A model generated the notes under the pieces. It was given only the letters and a program-made list of their open reading frames with translations. It was not told where the DNA came from and did no database searches. A program made the translations under genes and the position numbers. DNA of 64,000 nt, taken from contig NZ_BMML01000009.1 in assembly GCF_014645815.1 (NCBI RefSeq), forward strand, positions 335,810 to 399,809, read 5' to 3'. Shown in pieces: positions 54,457 to 62,761 of the stretch (position 1 is the stretch's first letter; every line of letters starts with the position of its first letter). The DNA comes from Streptomyces fuscichromogenes (GTDB lineage: Bacteria; Actinomycetota; Actinomycetes; Streptomycetales; Streptomycetaceae).

Positions 54457-55149
54457 ATGGGAGTGCGGCTCATGGTGGTCGACGACCACCGGTTGCTCGC
54501 CGAGGCGCTGGCCTCTGCGCTGAAACTGCGCGGCCACCGGGTGCTGGCCGCGGCGGCACCGGCCGCGGGCGCGGCGGAGCTGGTGATCACCCGGGCACCC
54601 GAGGTGTGCCTGCTCGGTACGGCGGCACCGGCCGAGCCGGGGATCTTCGACCCGGTGGTGCGGATCAAGAAGGAGCGGCCGCAGGTCGCTGTGGTGGTGC
54701 TGGGCCCGGTGCCGTCCCCGCGGGGCATCGCGGCGGCCTTCGCCGCGGGTGCCTCCGGGTACGTACGGCACGACGAGCGGATAGAGGGCGTCGAGCGGGC
54801 GATCATGAAGGCGCGGGCCGGGGAGGCCGCCGTGGCACCCGCCCTGCTGCAGGGCGCCTTCGGCGAACTCCTCAACCCGGCCGCCCAGCCCGACGACGAG
54901 GGCCAGCGCCTTCTCCAGATGCTCACCCCGAGGGAGGTCGAGGTCCTGGTGCGCGTCGCCGACGGCGAGGACACGAGGCTGATCGCCGCGGGCATGGGCA
55001 TCGCCCCGAGCACGGCCCGCACCCATGTGCAGAGGGTCCTGATGAAGCTGGGCGTGGGATCGAGACTGGAGGCGGCGGCCTTGGCGGCCAGGACAGGCCT
55101 GCTGGACAGGGCCGGCCCTCTGAACGGCGGCACACAAGCGCCCCTTTAG
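54457..55149 (+). CDS. atypical LuxR-family response regulator
   Basis: 230 aa from ATG 54457 (GGGGGG 8 bases upstream). The receiver starts normally (MVVDDHRLLAEAL, acidic pair D9-D10). The expected phospho-acceptor position carries Gly (V-C-L-L-G54-T), so phosphorylation at the usual Asp is impossible. The C-terminal LuxR helix-turn-helix is intact (L-T-P-R-E-V-E-V-L-V-R-V-A-D-G...M-G-I-A-P-S-T-A-R-T-H-V-Q-R). No kinase gene is adjacent. It probably acts as a phosphorylation-independent orphan. Confidence 0.88.
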   Translation: MGVRLMVVDDHRLLAEALASALKLRGHRVLAAAAPAAGAAELVITRAPEVCLLGTAAPAEPGIFDPVVRIKKERPQVAVVVLGPVPSPRGIAAAFAAGASGYVRHDERIEGVERAIMKARAGEAAVAPALLQGAFGELLNPAAQPDDEGQRLLQMLTPREVEVLVRVADGEDTRLIAAGMGIAPSTARTHVQRVLMKLGVGSRLEAAALAARTGLLDRAGPLNGGTQAPL

Positions 55150-55176
55150 GGGCGCGGCGAACTGCGCGACCAGCCC
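55139..55176 (+). repeat. dispersed intergenic repeat, family 1, copy E
   Basis: GCGCCCC-TTTA-GGGGCGC hairpin plus GGCGAACTGCGCGACCAGCC tail. It begins in the last codons of the LuxR gene and probably supplies its terminator. Confidence 0.8.
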
Positions 55177-55209
55177 TCCCCGCACCGGCAGCCGAACAAC
55201 AACCGTCGG

Positions 55210-55524
55210 CTATCTCCCGGCCTCTTCCGCCGGAGGCACCGGCCGCAACCACAGCCACACCAGAAAGAACACCCCTAGCAACAGCATCCCGATCCCGGTC
55301 CACAGGTTGATGTTGATCCCCTGCGCCTTGTCGATCTCGGCCTGTGAGTCCGTGATCCCGGTGATCGTGACGATGACGCCGTACAGGACGAACAGGCCGC
55401 CGATGATCCGCCGCAGGTCGAAGATCCGCGCCGCGGTCGTGGACCTGCTCTCCAGCTCGGTGACCTCGCGCTGGACGTCCTGCTCGGAGTAGTGGAACCC
55501 GGAGTGCCCGGAGTCGTCGGTCAT
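55210..55524 (-). CDS. small two-TM membrane protein, 104 aa
   Basis: ATG 55524. A hydrophilic N-terminus (HYSEQDVQREVTELESRST) precedes two TM helices (IIGGLFVLYGVIVTITGIT and WTGIGMLLLGVFFLVWLWL). Conserved Streptomyces protein without a known role. It lies 34 bp downstream of the symporter on the same strand and may be part of its transcript. Confidence 0.8.
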   Translation of the reverse strand: MTDDSGHSGFHYSEQDVQREVTELESRSTTAARIFDLRRIIGGLFVLYGVIVTITGITDSQAEIDKAQGININLWTGIGMLLLGVFFLVWLWLRPVPPAEEAGR

Positions 55525-55558
55525 GGTCTCTCCATTCTCCAGCGAACAGCGACGGCGG

Positions 55559-57274
55559 TCAGAACGAGAACGGGATGTAGCAGAGCGCGGCCAGGATCAC
55601 CGCACCCCAGCCCAGCAGCGCCGGCCGCCGGTACCAGGCCTCGTCGCCGGGCGCGGGCGGCTCGGCCATGCCGGGGGACCGGGTGCCGTAGACCAGGCCC
55701 TCCAGCTCCGCCTCCGGCTTGGGCGCGGTGAACAGGGACACGATCACCATCACGACCGCGCCGGCGACGAACCCGGCGATCGCGGAGACGAAGTTGGCGC
55801 CCTGGTCGGTGGGGATGCCGATGACGCCCTTCCTGTAGAGGACGAAGTAGTTGACCATCGCGGTCACCGTCCCCGCGAGCAGCCCCCAGAAGCCGGATTT
55901 CGCCGAGGCGCGCTTCCAGAACATGCCGACGACGAAGACGACGAACATCGGCACGTTGAAGAAGGAGAACAGCGTCTGGAGGTAGCTCATGATGTTCGAG
56001 AACGAGGACGCCAGGAACGCCGTGCCGATGGACGCGCAGACGCCGATCACGGTGATGAGCCGTCCGAAACGCACGTAGTACGCGTCCTCCCGGCCCCTGA
56101 CCACGTACTTCGCCCAGATGTCCGTGGTGAACACGGTGTTGAAGGACGAGACGTTGGCCGCCATGCCGGCCATGAAGGCGGCCAGCAGTCCGGTGACCGC
56201 GATGCCGAGCACGCCGTTGGGCAGCAGCTGGGACATCAGGTAGGGGATCGCGTCGTTGTACTGGAGGCCGGATCCGGACCTGCCGATGTTCGGCACCAGT
56301 GCCGCGGCGACCAGGCCCGGGATCATCACCAGGAAGACGATGAAGATCTTCGGGTAGGCGGCGATCAGCGGGGTGCGCTGGGCGGCGGAGAGGTTCTTCG
56401 CCGACAGGGCGCGCTGCACCTCGGCGAAGTTCGTCGTCCAGTAGCCGAAGGAGAGCACGAAGCCGAGGCCGACGACGATGGTCAGCCAGTTGGCGCCGAG
56501 CGGGTTGGCGGAGCCGATGCCGGTGCCGCCCCAGGCGGTCGTGAAGTTGTGGCCGTGGGTGGCGGTGAGCCTGTCGACCAGACCGTCCCAGCCGCCCACC
56601 TTCTTCAGGCCCAGCACGGACAGCGGGATGAGGGCGGCCAGGATCACGAAGAACTGCAGCACCTCGTTGTAGATGGCCGAGGAGAGACCGCCGAGGGTGA
56701 TGTACGCCAGCACGAACGCGCCGGCGACCACGATCGCCACCCACTGCGGCCAGCCCAGCAGCGCCTCCACGACGATCGCGAGGGCGTACAGGTTCACACC
56801 GGCGATCAGGACGGCCGCGAAGGCGAACAGGATCGAACTCAGCAGGTGTGCGGCTCTGTCGAAGCGGAGCAGCAGCATCTCGGGGACCGAGCGGACCTTG
56901 CTGCCGTAGTAGAAGGGCATCATCACCAGGCCCAGGAAGACCATGGCCGGAATGGCGCCGATCCAGTACCAGTGCACGGTGTACGCGCCGTACTGCGCGC
57001 TGTTGGCGGCCATGCCGAGGATCTCGGTGGCGGCCAGGTTCGCCGAGATGAACGCGAGACCGGTGATCCAGGCCGGCAGCGACCGCCCGGACAGGAAGAA
57101 GTCGAGGCTGGTCCGCACCGACCGGCGGGCCGCGAAGCCGATGCCCAGGACGACGGCGAAGTAGATCGCGAGGATCGCGTAGTCCAGGCCGTTGGTGGGG
57201 AGCCGCAGCCCCGCCGCGAGGGATGTGGGTGATACAGGCGCATCTGTGGGGTTCTGCACCCGGTAATTCAACAC
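55559..57274 (-). CDS. sodium:solute symporter (SSS family), probable sugar uptake
   Basis: 571 aa with about 14 TM helices in the LeuT-fold SSS order. The first helices DYAILAIYFAVVLGIGFAARR, the F-F-L-S-G-R-S-L-P-A-W segment, N-L-A-A-T-E-I-L-G, the Y-G-S-K-V-R-S-V-P-E-M-L motif, and GYWTTNFAEVQRALSAKN are typical of SGLT-like sugar carriers. GTG 57274 is used here; AGGTG lies about 10 bases upstream. Its divergent position to galTEK makes galactose the most likely substrate (inference). Confidence 0.9.
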   Translation of the reverse strand: MLNYRVQNPTDAPVSPTSLAAGLRLPTNGLDYAILAIYFAVVLGIGFAARRSVRTSLDFFLSGRSLPAWITGLAFISANLAATEILGMAANSAQYGAYTVHWYWIGAIPAMVFLGLVMMPFYYGSKVRSVPEMLLLRFDRAAHLLSSILFAFAAVLIAGVNLYALAIVVEALLGWPQWVAIVVAGAFVLAYITLGGLSSAIYNEVLQFFVILAALIPLSVLGLKKVGGWDGLVDRLTATHGHNFTTAWGGTGIGSANPLGANWLTIVVGLGFVLSFGYWTTNFAEVQRALSAKNLSAAQRTPLIAAYPKIFIVFLVMIPGLVAAALVPNIGRSGSGLQYNDAIPYLMSQLLPNGVLGIAVTGLLAAFMAGMAANVSSFNTVFTTDIWAKYVVRGREDAYYVRFGRLITVIGVCASIGTAFLASSFSNIMSYLQTLFSFFNVPMFVVFVVGMFWKRASAKSGFWGLLAGTVTAMVNYFVLYRKGVIGIPTDQGANFVSAIAGFVAGAVVMVIVSLFTAPKPEAELEGLVYGTRSPGMAEPPAPGDEAWYRRPALLGWGAVILAALCYIPFSF

Positions 57275-57384
57275 TTTCGTTGTCGCACCTTGATTGATTG
57301 CAATGTTGACTGCCGTGGTGAGTTGTGTTTTGGTGTGTTCGGTTCTGTTTGATGGTTGGCTGGCTCGATCAATGGGAGTCCGCA
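57275..57384. promoter_or_regulatory. divergent symporter/gal operon promoter region
   Basis: 110 bp, clearly A+T-richer than its surroundings. It carries TTGATTGATTG (about 57290-57300) and a T/G-rich run with repeated GTGTT/GTGTG/TGTTTG words (about 57325-57350). This is the position of galP1, the galactose-inducible promoter described in S. lividans/coelicolor. I cannot place -10/-35 elements with certainty. Confidence 0.55.
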
Positions 57385-58443
57385 GTGAAGAAGACCTCGA
57401 CCCGGCTGGCCGACGGTCGCGAACTCATCTACTACGACCTGCGCGACGACACCGTGCGGGACGCGGTGGACCGCCGTCCGCTGGAGCGGACGCACACCAC
57501 CTCCGAGATCCGCCGGGATCCGCTGCTCGGCGACCAGGTGGCCATCGCCTCGCACCGGCAGGGCCGCACCTACCACCCGCCGGCCGACCAGTGCCCGCTG
57601 TGCCCGACCGAGGGCGACCGGCTGAGCGAGATCCCGGACTCGTCGTACGACGTCGTCGTCTTCGAGAACCGTTTCCCCTCGCTGGCCGGTGACTCCGGGC
57701 GCTGTGAGGTGGTCTGCTTCACCTCGGACCACGACGCGTCCTTCGCGAGCCTCACCGAGGAGCAGGCGGCCCTGGTCCTGGACGCCTGGACCGACCGGAC
57801 CTCGGAGCTCTCGCACCTCCCCTCCGTCGAGCAGGTGTTCTGCTTCGAGAACCGGGGCGAGGAGATCGGCGTGACGCTCGGTCACCCGCACGGCCAGATC
57901 TACGCCTACCCCTTCACCACCCCGCGCACCGCCCTGATGCTGCGCTCACTCGCCGCCCACAAGGAGGCCACCGGCGGGGAGAACCTCTTCGACGCCGTGC
58001 TCGCGCGTGAACTCGCCGGCGAGCGGGTCGTCCTTGAGAGTGAACACTGGGCCGCCTTCGTGCCCTACGCGGCACACTGGCCCTACGAGGTCCACCTGTA
58101 CCCGAAGCGCCGCGTCCCCGACCTGCTCGGGCTCGACGAGGCGGCACGCTCAGAGTTCCCCCAGGTTTATCTGGAACTCTTGAGGCGCTTCGACCGTATC
58201 TTCGGTGAGGGTGAGCCTCCCACGCCCTACATCGCCGCCTGGCACCAGGCGCCGTTCGGGACGCTGGAGGAGTTCGAGGGTGTCACGCGCGACGACTTCG
58301 CGCTGCACCTGGAGCTTTTCACCATCCGCCGAACGTCCGGCAAGCTGAAGTTCCTCGCGGGTTCCGAGTCGGGCATGAGCGTGTTCATCAACGACGTGCC
58401 GCCGGAGCGCGCGGCCGAGCGACTGCGAGAGGTAGCGAGTTGA
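57385..58443 (+). CDS. galT: galactose-1-phosphate uridylyltransferase
   Basis: 352 aa from GTG 57385 with GGGAG 6 bases upstream. HIT-superfamily enzyme; the active-site G-H-P-H-G-Q-I-Y-A-Y-P contains the uridylylated His. C-P-L-C-P zinc ligands, F-E-N-R-F-P-S and E-V-H-L-Y-P are also present. It exchanges UMP between UDP-glucose and galactose-1-phosphate. First gene of galTEK; its TGA overlaps the galE ATG by one base. Confidence 0.95.
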   Translation: MKKTSTRLADGRELIYYDLRDDTVRDAVDRRPLERTHTTSEIRRDPLLGDQVAIASHRQGRTYHPPADQCPLCPTEGDRLSEIPDSSYDVVVFENRFPSLAGDSGRCEVVCFTSDHDASFASLTEEQAALVLDAWTDRTSELSHLPSVEQVFCFENRGEEIGVTLGHPHGQIYAYPFTTPRTALMLRSLAAHKEATGGENLFDAVLARELAGERVVLESEHWAAFVPYAAHWPYEVHLYPKRRVPDLLGLDEAARSEFPQVYLELLRRFDRIFGEGEPPTPYIAAWHQAPFGTLEEFEGVTRDDFALHLELFTIRRTSGKLKFLAGSESGMSVFINDVPPERAAERLREVAS

Positions 58444-59411
58444 TGAAGTACCTGGTGACGGGCGGGGCGGGTTACGTCGGCAGCGTGGTCGCCCAGCACC
58501 TGCTGGAGGCGGGCCACGAGGTCACCGTCCTCGACAACCTCTCCACGGGCTTTAGCGAGGGCGTCCCCGCGGGCGCCGCCTTCGTCGAGGGCGACATCCG
58601 CGACGCCGCCAAGTGGCTGGACTCCTCCTACGAGGCGGTGCTGCACTTCGCCGCGTTCTCCCAGGTCGGCGAGTCGGTCGTGAAGCCCGAGAAGTACTGG
58701 GACAACAACGTCGGCGGCACCATGGCGCTGCTCGCCGCGATGCGCGAGGCCGGCGTCCGCAAGCTCGTCTTCTCCTCCACGGCGGCCACCTACGGCGAGC
58801 CGGAGCAGGTCCCGATCGTCGAGACCGCCCCCACGCAGCCGACCAACCCGTACGGCGCCACCAAGCTCGCCGTCGACCACATGATCACCGGCGAGGCCGC
58901 CGCGCACGGCCTGGGCGCGGTCTCCCTGCGCTACTTCAACGTGGCCGGGGCGTACGGCGCGCAGGGCGAGCGGCACGACCCCGAGTCGCACCTGATCCCC
59001 CTGGTCCTCCAGGTCGCGCAGGGCCGCCGCGAGGCCATCTCGGTCTTCGGCGACGACTACCCGACGCCCGACGGCACCTGCGTGCGCGACTACATCCACG
59101 TCGCGGACCTGGCCGACGCCCACCTGCTGGCCCTGACGGCCGCGCAGCCCGGCGAGCACCTGATCTGCAACCTCGGCAACGGCGAGGGCTTCTCGGTCCG
59201 CGAGGTCATCGAGACGGTCCGGCAGGTCACCGGCCACCCGATCCCCGAGGTCGTGGCCCCCCGCCGGGGCGGCGACCCGGCGGTCCTGGTCGCCTCGGCG
59301 GCCGCCGCCCGCGAGAAGCTGGGCTGGAACCCGACCCGCGCGGACCTCGCGGGGATCGTCGCGGACGCCTGGGAGTTCGCGCAGACCATCAGCGCAGCGA
59401 GGGAGCAGTAG
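58443..59411 (+). CDS. galE: UDP-glucose 4-epimerase
   Basis: 322 aa extended SDR. NAD site V-T-G-G-A-G-Y-V-G-S, F-S-S-T-A-A-T-Y-G-E (catalytic Ser/Thr), Y-G-A-T-K (Tyr and Lys), L-R-Y-F-N-V-A-G-A and V-R-D-Y-I-H-V-A-D-L-A-D-A-H. It regenerates UDP-glucose for galT and supplies UDP-galactose to the envelope. No spacing to its neighbours, so translation is coupled. Confidence 0.96.
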   Translation: MKYLVTGGAGYVGSVVAQHLLEAGHEVTVLDNLSTGFSEGVPAGAAFVEGDIRDAAKWLDSSYEAVLHFAAFSQVGESVVKPEKYWDNNVGGTMALLAAMREAGVRKLVFSSTAATYGEPEQVPIVETAPTQPTNPYGATKLAVDHMITGEAAAHGLGAVSLRYFNVAGAYGAQGERHDPESHLIPLVLQVAQGRREAISVFGDDYPTPDGTCVRDYIHVADLADAHLLALTAAQPGEHLICNLGNGEGFSVREVIETVRQVTGHPIPEVVAPRRGGDPAVLVASAAAAREKLGWNPTRADLAGIVADAWEFAQTISAAREQ

Positions 59412-60572
59412 GTGGGGGCAGCACAGCAGGTCACGGACGCCTTCGAGGAGCTGTACGGAACGGCTCCCGACGGCGTCTGGGCGGCGCCGGGCCGGGTCAA
59501 CCTGATCGGCGAGCACACCGACTACAACGACGGCTTCGTGATGCCCTTCGCGCTGCCGCACGTGGCGACGGCCGCCGTCGCCCGCCGCGGTGACGGCGTA
59601 CTGCGGCTGCACTCCTCGGACGTCGAGGGCGGGGTCGTCGAGCTCTCCCTCGACGCCCTGGAACCCGGCACCGACCGGGAGTGGACGGCGTACCCGGCGG
59701 GCGTGGTCTGGGCGCTGCGCGAGGCCGGGCACCCGGTCACCGGCGCCGACGTCCACCTCGCCTCCACCGTGCCGACCGGCGCCGGGCTGTCCTCCTCCGC
59801 GGCCCTGGAGGTGGTCATCGCCCTCGCGCTCAACGACCTCTACGAACTGGGCCTGCAGCGCTGGCAGCTGGCCCGCCTGTGCCAGCGCGCGGAGAACGTC
59901 TACGTCGGGGCGCCGACCGGCATCATGGACCAGACCGCGTCCGCCTGCTGCGAGGCCGGACACGCCCTGTTCCTGGACACCCGCGACCTCTCGCAGAAGC
60001 AGATCCCCTTCGACCTCGCGGCCGAGGGCATGCGGCTGCTGGTCGTCGACACCCAGGTCAAGCACGCGCACAGCGGCGGCGAGTACGGCAAGCGCCGGGC
60101 CGGCTGCGAGAAGGGCGCGGCCCTGCTCGGCGTGGACGCGCTGCGGGACATCGCCTACGCCGACCTCGACGCGTCGCTGGAACGCCTCGGCGACGAGGCG
60201 GAGGTACGGCGCCTGGTCCGTCATGTCGTCACCGAGGACCACCGCGTCGAGCGCGTCGTCGCCCTTCTCGAAGCGGGCGACACCCGCGCCATCGGGCCGG
60301 TCCTCACCGAGGGCCATGCCTCGCTCCGCGACGACTTCCAGGTCTCCTGCCCCGAGCTGGACCTGGTCGTGGAGGCGGCGAACGCGGCCGGTGCGCTGGG
60401 CGCCCGGATGACCGGCGGCGGCTTCGGCGGCTCGGCGATCGTCCTCGCCGAGGCGGCCGACGTCGACACGATCACCAAGGCGGTCGAGGAGGCCTTCGCG
60501 GCGGCCGGTTTCACCGCCCCGCGGGTGTTCGAGGCGGTGCCGTCGGCGGGTGCGCGGCGGGACCGGGGCTGA
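59412..60572 (+). CDS. galK: galactokinase
   Basis: 386 aa GHMP kinase. Galactose signature G-R-V-N-L-I-G-E-H-T-D-Y-N-D-G, ATP loop P-T-G-A-G-L-S-S-S-A-A-L-E, and the third motif M-T-G-G-G-F-G-G. GTG directly follows the galE TAG. It phosphorylates galactose at C1, the entry step of the Leloir pathway. The stop lies 3 bp from the convergent acetyltransferase stop. Confidence 0.96.
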   Translation: MGAAQQVTDAFEELYGTAPDGVWAAPGRVNLIGEHTDYNDGFVMPFALPHVATAAVARRGDGVLRLHSSDVEGGVVELSLDALEPGTDREWTAYPAGVVWALREAGHPVTGADVHLASTVPTGAGLSSSAALEVVIALALNDLYELGLQRWQLARLCQRAENVYVGAPTGIMDQTASACCEAGHALFLDTRDLSQKQIPFDLAAEGMRLLVVDTQVKHAHSGGEYGKRRAGCEKGAALLGVDALRDIAYADLDASLERLGDEAEVRRLVRHVVTEDHRVERVVALLEAGDTRAIGPVLTEGHASLRDDFQVSCPELDLVVEAANAAGALGARMTGGGFGGSAIVLAEAADVDTITKAVEEAFAAAGFTAPRVFEAVPSAGARRDRG

Positions 60573-60575
60573 GGC

Positions 60576-61022
60576 TCAGCCCAGCCGCTTCGTCAGCGTG
60601 TACTCCGTGGTCCCCGGCGGATAGTCGGGGATCACGCACACCACGTCGTACCCCTGCTTCCGGTAGAACTCCGGGGCCTGGAAGTCCCAGGTCTCCAGGC
60701 GGACGGCGGTGCAGGCGCGGTCCTCGCGGGCGATGCGCTCGGCCTCCGCGAGGAGCCGCCCGCCGAGGCCGGAGCCGCGGTGGCGGGCGTCCACCCAGAG
60801 GTAGGTGACGTGCAGCCAGGTCGTCCAGGTGTGCCCGACCAGACCGCCGGCCAGGCCGCCCGAACCCTCGTCCATCGCCCACAGGTGCAGCGGCAGCTCG
60901 CGTTCGGCCGGGGTGCCGCGCAGGGCGGCCAGGACCGGGGAGGCCTCGGTGTTGGTGGCCAGCAGCCGAGCGCGAAGCAGATCGCGTCGTTCCTTGTCGA
61001 CTTCCGCCTCAATACGAAACAT
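60576..61022 (-). CDS. GNAT family N-acetyltransferase
   Basis: 148 aa from ATG 61022; ATG 61034 is an alternative and neither has a strong ribosome-binding site. GNAT core: LHVTYLWVDARHRGSGLGGRLLAEAERIA (motif A, R-x-x-G-x-G), then ACTAVRLETWDFQAPEFYRKQGYDVVCV (motif B). The substrate is unknown. Confidence 0.88.
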   Translation of the reverse strand: MFRIEAEVDKERRDLLRARLLATNTEASPVLAALRGTPAERELPLHLWAMDEGSGGLAGGLVGHTWTTWLHVTYLWVDARHRGSGLGGRLLAEAERIAREDRACTAVRLETWDFQAPEFYRKQGYDVVCVIPDYPPGTTEYTLTKRLG

Positions 61023-61295
61023 GCGGCACACCATAAACGCGTCGGCCGGGCAGTTCTGCAAATTGCCTTCCGCTCCCGGCGCCCGGCCGTACTCTGATGA
61101 GCAGTACCGGTGGGGGCCGGTGCTGATCAGGGGGCGAGACAAGTCGGATACGACGCCCGCGGTGGGGGTAGCAGTTCAGGCACGGCGGCGGCCGTGCGGC
61201 TCCGTCCTCCCGTGGGTGTCGTGTCCGCATGGTTCGTCGTTCTCCGGACCTTGGGGTATCCCCTGCTCGTGAAGAGCATTGGGGAAGGGGGTTTC

Positions 61296-62069
61296 GTGGT
61301 TCGCATCCGAGTTCTGGTCGTTGACGACCACCGCATCTTCGCCGAGTCCTTGGCCGCCGCACTGGCCGCCGAGCCCGACGTCGACGTGTCCGCGGCCGGC
61401 AGCGGTCCGGCCGCGCTGCGCTGCCTGGAGCGCGCGGTCGCCGAGGGCCGCCGCTACGACGTGCTGCTCGTCGACGCCGACCTGGGCGGTCAACTGCCGG
61501 GCGGCCGGGCGGCCGTGCCGGTGCAGGAGGCCAACGAGGAGGGGCTGGTCGACGGCATATCGCTGGTCGTCGGCGTCCGCTCGGCCCACCCGGCCGTGCG
61601 GGTCGTGGTGCTCGCCGAGAAGGACGACCCGCGGCGCGCGGCCCTGGCCCTCCAGGCCGGCGCCTCCGGCTGGGTCGCCAAGGACTGCTCGCTGTCCCGG
61701 CTGCTGAACGTCATCCGGGGGGTGCTGCGCGACGAGACGCATCTGCCGCCCGCACTGCTCACCGGGGTGCTGCGGGAGCTGACCGCCGCCCGCAAGCACC
61801 GCACCGAGAGCGAACGCCTGGTGGAGTCCCTCACCCCGAGGGAGCGGGAAGTGCTCCGGTGCATGGTGGCCGGCCTGGGGCGCAAGGCCGTCGCCGAGCG
61901 CCTCTTCCTCTCCCCGCACACCGTCCGCACCCATATGCAGAACGTCCTCGGCAAACTGGGCGTCCACTCCACCCTGGCGGCGGTCGCGCTGGCGCGGAGG
62001 GCCGGAGTGGGGCCGGTGGATCTGGGGCCCACCGGGCGCATCATGCCGGAGGAGAGCAGCAGCGCCTGA
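61296..62069 (+). CDS. LuxR-family response regulator
   Basis: 257 aa from GTG 61296 (GGGGAAGGGGG upstream). The receiver has acidic pair D10-D11 and a likely phospho-Asp in V-L-L-V-D60-A-D-L, but a loop insert of about 25 residues (GGQLPGGRAAVPVQEANEEG) lengthens it. LuxR helix-turn-helix: L-T-P-R-E-R-E-V-L-R-C-M...F-L-S-P-H-T-V-R-T-H-M-Q-N-V-L-G-K-L. There is no adjacent histidine kinase gene. It is homologous to the regulator at 54457, which has lost the Asp. The 273-bp upstream gap holds no gene. Confidence 0.9.
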   Translation: MVRIRVLVVDDHRIFAESLAAALAAEPDVDVSAAGSGPAALRCLERAVAEGRRYDVLLVDADLGGQLPGGRAAVPVQEANEEGLVDGISLVVGVRSAHPAVRVVVLAEKDDPRRAALALQAGASGWVAKDCSLSRLLNVIRGVLRDETHLPPALLTGVLRELTAARKHRTESERLVESLTPREREVLRCMVAGLGRKAVAERLFLSPHTVRTHMQNVLGKLGVHSTLAAVALARRAGVGPVDLGPTGRIMPEESSSA

Positions 62070-62098
62070 GCGGCGCACCAGGCCGTATGTCGATTGCG

Positions 62099-62171
62099 GC
62101 GCCGTCGTGGCTGGTCGCGCCCACGCGGCGGAGCCGCATATTGATACAGCCCCGCGCCCCTTCGGGGGCGC
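62099..62171 (+). repeat. dispersed intergenic repeat, family 2, copy 2
   Basis: 73 bp, nearly identical to the reverse complement of 47102-47175. It lies between the convergent LuxR and tamR genes and ends in a GCGCCCC-TTC-GGGGGCGC hairpin that can terminate both. Confidence 0.8.
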
Positions 62172-62174
62172 TGC

Positions 62175-62672
62175 CTAACCGGGGATGTTGTCGAACGGCG
62201 CCGTCAACTGCCGTAGCAGACCGGCGAGTTCGGTCCGCTGGGCGTGGGAGAGCTCGCCGAGGATGGCTCGCTCCTGGGCCAGCAGGCCGGCCAGGGCCTG
62301 GTCCGCGCGGTTCTGGCCCTCGGCGGTCAGGCGTACCAGCACGCCCCGCCGGTCGCTGGGGTCCGGCAGCCGTTCCACCAGGCCCTTCTGGGCCAGCCGG
62401 TCGATCCGGTTGGTCATGGTCCCCGACGTGACCAGGGTCTGGGTCAGCAGCTGCCCGGGGGAGAGCTGGTACGGCGTGCCCGCGCGCCTGAGCGCGGTCA
62501 GCACGTCGAACTCCCAGGGTTCCAGGCTGTGCTCGGCGAAGGCCAGCCGACGTGCCCGGTCCAGGTGCCGCGCCAGCCGGCTCACCCGGCTGAGCACCTC
62601 GAGCGGTTCCACGTCGAGGTCCGGGCGCTCCCGGCGCCACGCAGCGACCAGCCGATCGACCTCGTCCTCCAT
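62175..62672 (-). CDS. tamR: MarR family regulator TamR
   Basis: 165 aa. Winged helix with L-E-P-W-E-F-D-V-L-T-A-L-R-R-A-G, G-Q-L-L-T-Q-T-L-V-T-S-G-T-M-T-N-R-I-D-R-L and D-R-R-G-V-L-V-R-L wing. It is divergent from a trans-aconitate methyltransferase gene, as described for S. coelicolor TamR, which releases DNA on binding trans-aconitate or related tricarboxylates. A 29-bp inverted repeat lies between the genes. The assignment rests on context and family. Confidence 0.88.
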   Translation of the reverse strand: MEDEVDRLVAAWRRERPDLDVEPLEVLSRVSRLARHLDRARRLAFAEHSLEPWEFDVLTALRRAGTPYQLSPGQLLTQTLVTSGTMTNRIDRLAQKGLVERLPDPSDRRGVLVRLTAEGQNRADQALAGLLAQERAILGELSHAQRTELAGLLRQLTAPFDNIPG

Positions 62673-62707
62673 GGCGATCAGTGTAGTGGTTGTGTCGACA
62701 TGAAGTC

Positions 62708-62736
62708 TCTTGATGTCGAGTCTCTTGACATCAAGA
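62708..62736. promoter_or_regulatory. TamR operator
   Basis: Inverted repeat TCTTGATGTC-N9-GACATCAAGA (62708-62717 and 62727-62736), perfect in both 10-bp arms, between tamR and tam. An additional half-site-like GTCGACATGAAG lies just upstream (about 62695-62705). Confidence 0.75.
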
Positions 62737-62761
62737 TATCTCGGCGGGGAAAGTGGTGCGC

